DNA from: Apostichopus japonicus | Lineage: Eukaryota > Echinodermata > Holothuroidea > Aspidochirotida > Stichopodidae | NCBI RefSeq assembly: GCF_037975245.1 | Contig: NC_092561.1 | Span: 10,353,001 to 10,417,000, forward strand | DNA length: 64,000 bases | Reading direction: 5' to 3' | Part shown: piece by piece, positions 61,166 to 64,000 of the stretch | Layout: every line of letters begins with the position of its first letter | How positions within the stretch are numbered: position 1 is the first letter of the stretch | Program-made: the position numbers and the translations under genes | The notes under the pieces: generated by a model | Databases searched by the model: none | What the model saw: the letters and a program-made list of their open reading frames with translations, nothing else | Told to the model about the DNA's origin: nothing

Positions 61166-61720
61166 GCTCTGAGAAATTAGAGGTTTAAAGACAACAGTTG
61201 GTGCCTATTTTATAAAGAATTTTGAATTTATTAAAACACTCAAAGCAAAGTTTTCACACTCAAAATGTGCACACTGAAGCCACATGCCTAGCCTGTCGTT
61301 TTCACCCTACTTGATTCTTTCAATCATGGTGACCCATAATTAAAAAGTCACTGTTCATAAAAGGTACACAATGGTCAGTTTTAATCTGGAATAATAGTCA
61401 GCAGCTACAGCACTACACTTCTCCTCAGTTGTCCCTACTCTTAATGATACTAAAATATTGAAAATCATGAGAAACTTAAGAAAATATCGTTGCAATAATG
61501 TTGGGAACGTTATGAAAATCCAGAGAAAAAATTGCGGTATAGGCTCCAGTTTGCGTATGCTACAGCATGTTAGGATAAGTTTTTGTCCCCCTGCAGGTTG
61601 GATATGCATCAGAAATGAAAAACATACGAACAACGGATCTAATGATACAGTAACGCTGTTGTTGGAAATTCACAGAAATTGATAGGTGTAAATCTCGAAG
61701 GTAGAAAAGAAATCACGGAA

Positions 61721-61738
61721 TTCCGCGAATTCGCGGAA
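61721..61738. repeat. 18-bp perfect palindrome
   Basis: TTCCGCGAATTCGCGGAA is its own reverse complement, and CGGAATTCCG (61716-61725) overlaps it as a second palindrome. CpG-rich in an AT-rich setting. Confidence 0.9.
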
Positions 61739-64000
61739 AAAGCTCATGCCTGGAATTAGCCAAATATATCACGAAGTGGCAATGGAACAAACTTGCTCCT
61801 GCCAAATTGCTTGCAGAGGGAAACTTAACACGAACTGAAACAATGATCAACACGAGACAATGCTTGTGAAATTACATACATGTATAATTGAGTGTACCAT
61901 CCTTTGTGCTCGCACAACATATCTACATGATGGGCGATCCTGACAGAGTAAGATACATGCAATTAAAAACATTGAAACTTGAAGGACACTTATCCATTGA
62001 TTTGTAGTAGGTGAAACTAGAATTAAAAATTGGCTTCTTTCTGGTTTCAAACAAAGCTGTCAAGTATGAAATACCAGGTGGTGAATGGAAGGTTGAAAAT
62101 TCTGCCAAAAAATATGCATGTATAGACTTCTGGATGGTAAATTTGGTAGGGAAGGAGGGGCAGTGTCTTTAAGAAGGTTCATATTGGGATGCAGTGAATA
62201 CCAGGTTTTAGACTTGGGATGATGATCGAAGTGTGCATGTATGGAGGAGACAGGTAAGAGAGGAGAGCCGTAAAAAGTCATTTTTATATTGAATATCTTG
62301 AAACTTGTTTGACTGCATTCTGGACACCAATTTTTAAAAGAATACATCAAAAGTTTATGTTTGTAAGTTTTTATAAATTTATTTATTTATTTAATTACAA
62401 AAATAGAATTAATTACAATACCTGTAAATAGATGTGGGCAAACAAACTAAAACAGCAGATTTTTCTTTACCAGATTTATTGAAAGCTGAAAAATATGCCG
62501 GGAATCTCACCTCCATTTTAAAGTTGCATTCTTTTCCCTTCAAATTTCCAATATAAACTGGTGGGGATCACACAAGCTAATTTAATGGTAGGTAGGTTAC
62601 CTAGAAGTCTAATCTGTTTCTTAATCCAATTAATATGAATTCAAATTACAAAACAATTGTAGTGGGAAGTAAGGCATTAGACATTGACTTCAAAGCTTTT
62701 TGTGGAAATGAAAAAAATTGTATCTATAAGACCTGTAGCGAACACATACACATGCTGTTGCTGTTATGTTTACAAGACAAGAATAAAATCCAATTGTTTA
62801 TCTTTCCATTAAATTTGATCAAGGTACTTGTGATGAACAAATATACCCTACCATCCCATCCCACCTCACTTCCCCCCCCCCCTCTCCCTAGAAAAAAATA
62901 TATATATAACAATGTACAGAAGTTTGGCAGTAATCATTTCTTTAAAATTCATGACAATAGGCTGCCATTTTGTTAATATGTGATGTCATAGTGTCACACA
63001 AGCAGATGAAACCGCTCAACTTTCCATTTATTTATTTTTTGTTGCTGTAGTAAATTTTTATGGTGAAATGTAAGTAGTTCTAGCACTGAAAATAAGCAAA
63101 GTAATAAACAATGGAAAACACATGATGATAACGATTAAGTACTACTCCCATTTCTGATGTAATTATTTGACTCGTACAAGGCTTAGTCTGGAATGTGAAA
63201 GAACATTAAAAGAAAAAAAAATTTAAAAAAAACGTTTGGATCCTTTCAGACCAGATATAATTTTGCTTAGACATTGGTAGGAGATCAAGGATAATGAATG
63301 ATGCAGCTTCTTTTAAACAACTCGAGCTTCTTTGGAATTTTATAATTTTGTTAAATTCCGCCGACTGTCCCCATTTACAGTACAACATATTTGAGAGCTT
63401 TCTGTTCCACCAAACTGTCAATATTACATGAAATTTATTTAATGTCCACAAATTAGTGTTTAGTCTAAATTTCTGCTGTCTGCAATTAAGGAAGTGGGAA
63501 GAGGGAGGGGGGAGGGATGTTTAATAAGAAAGGCCTTAAAAGGTCTTGGCCTACCCTTCAAATAATTCAATTTAAGTGTAGGGAGAGAGTCTCTCTCTGG
63601 CAATCATTGACATCAGAAAGAAACTTGTTGAAAGCCAGCCATATAGAATCTGGAGCAAACCTCTATCAAATTATGCTATTACCTGCACCAGTCACTGGTA
63701 AATTTAATACAAACTACCTCTGAGCATTTATACAAAACAAAGTGCTACCCTTGTTTTGAATAAACAGTCGATTCGCCAGGTAGTGTGCGAGACTTACTCA
63801 AAACGTTAATTATGCATCCTGTGTTTCGATGAGGACAGAAGTACTCAGACAAATAAACATCATTCAACTACAAACAATACAGATTCCCTCCTAAACTCAT
63901 CAACCCACTCCATTCAAAAAGGAGATACTTAATCTCTTCTATCTCACTTGATAGGACTTTGTTGAACTCTTCATATTCACCGACGAAATGATTTTGTCAT
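61739..64000. other. no gene seen
   Basis: AT-rich non-coding sequence with a C-run near 62873 and a TA run near 62899. Short open frames have no splice support. Confidence 0.5.

Overview
This window looks like nuclear DNA of a multicellular animal. It is AT-rich, intron-like and full of repeats, with no bacterial-style operons, no rRNA and no intact transposase or reverse transcriptase that I could recognise. The repeat content (hAT-type MITEs, foldback elements with tandem-repeat arms, tRNA-derived SINEs, hammerhead-bearing relics, many poly-C/G runs) fits a marine invertebrate, perhaps an echinoderm. The organism call is inference; nothing here fixes the species.

No protein family could be named. 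What can be supported is a set of candidate exons: short open stretches with protein-like translations bounded by good splice signals. Twelve lie on the minus strand between about 57.3 kb and 17.6 kb. Most neighbours have compatible phases, so they may be one ~40 kb gene, but the 23.9-24.9 kb part is not resolved and some small exons could be chance. Plus-strand candidates sit at 0.2, 5.8, 8.6, 11.8, 14.6, 15.2, 21.4, 29.1 and 44.4 kb. A promoter-like CpG-richer segment with ETS-, YY1-, TATA- and X-box-like motifs lies at 8.40-8.83 kb, and a cysteine-rich secreted-type exon lies at 21.4 kb.

Layout. 0-2.7 kb: a plus exon, then an 18-bp minisatellite split by a 932-bp hAT-like insertion. 2.7-8.4 kb: mostly featureless. 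8.4-15.5 kb: promoter-like region, a 140-bp satellite and plus exons. 16.3-17.8 kb: 117-bp and 12-bp tandem repeats, and a possible minus terminal exon. 20.8-25.3 kb: a hAT element, the cysteine-rich exon and minus exons. 27.3-28.7 kb: two hAT MITEs. 29.5-31.7 kb: SINE ends, then a 93-bp satellite interrupted by a foldback element. 31.9-34.3 kb: minus exons and TTAA-flanked MITEs. 35.6 kb: an intronless 130-codon ORF. 36.8-39.2 kb: a SINE, a hAT MITE and two hammerhead-like relics about 0.58 kb apart. 40.5 kb: a minus SINE. 43-51.3 kb: minus exons with one plus exon among them. 54.4-55.8 kb: a SINE and an 812-bp foldback element that contains a well-formed hammerhead motif. 56.1-57.3 kb: the first minus exons. 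57.4-59.9 kb: a 343-bp duplication, a TTAA MITE and a 64-bp satellite split by a hAT element. 60-64 kb: little beyond a GC-rich repeat and an 18-bp perfect palindrome.

The best-supported features are the transposon insertions with exact target-site duplications, the tandem arrays and the hammerhead motif. Exon calls are hypotheses that RNA-seq or protein similarity could settle.
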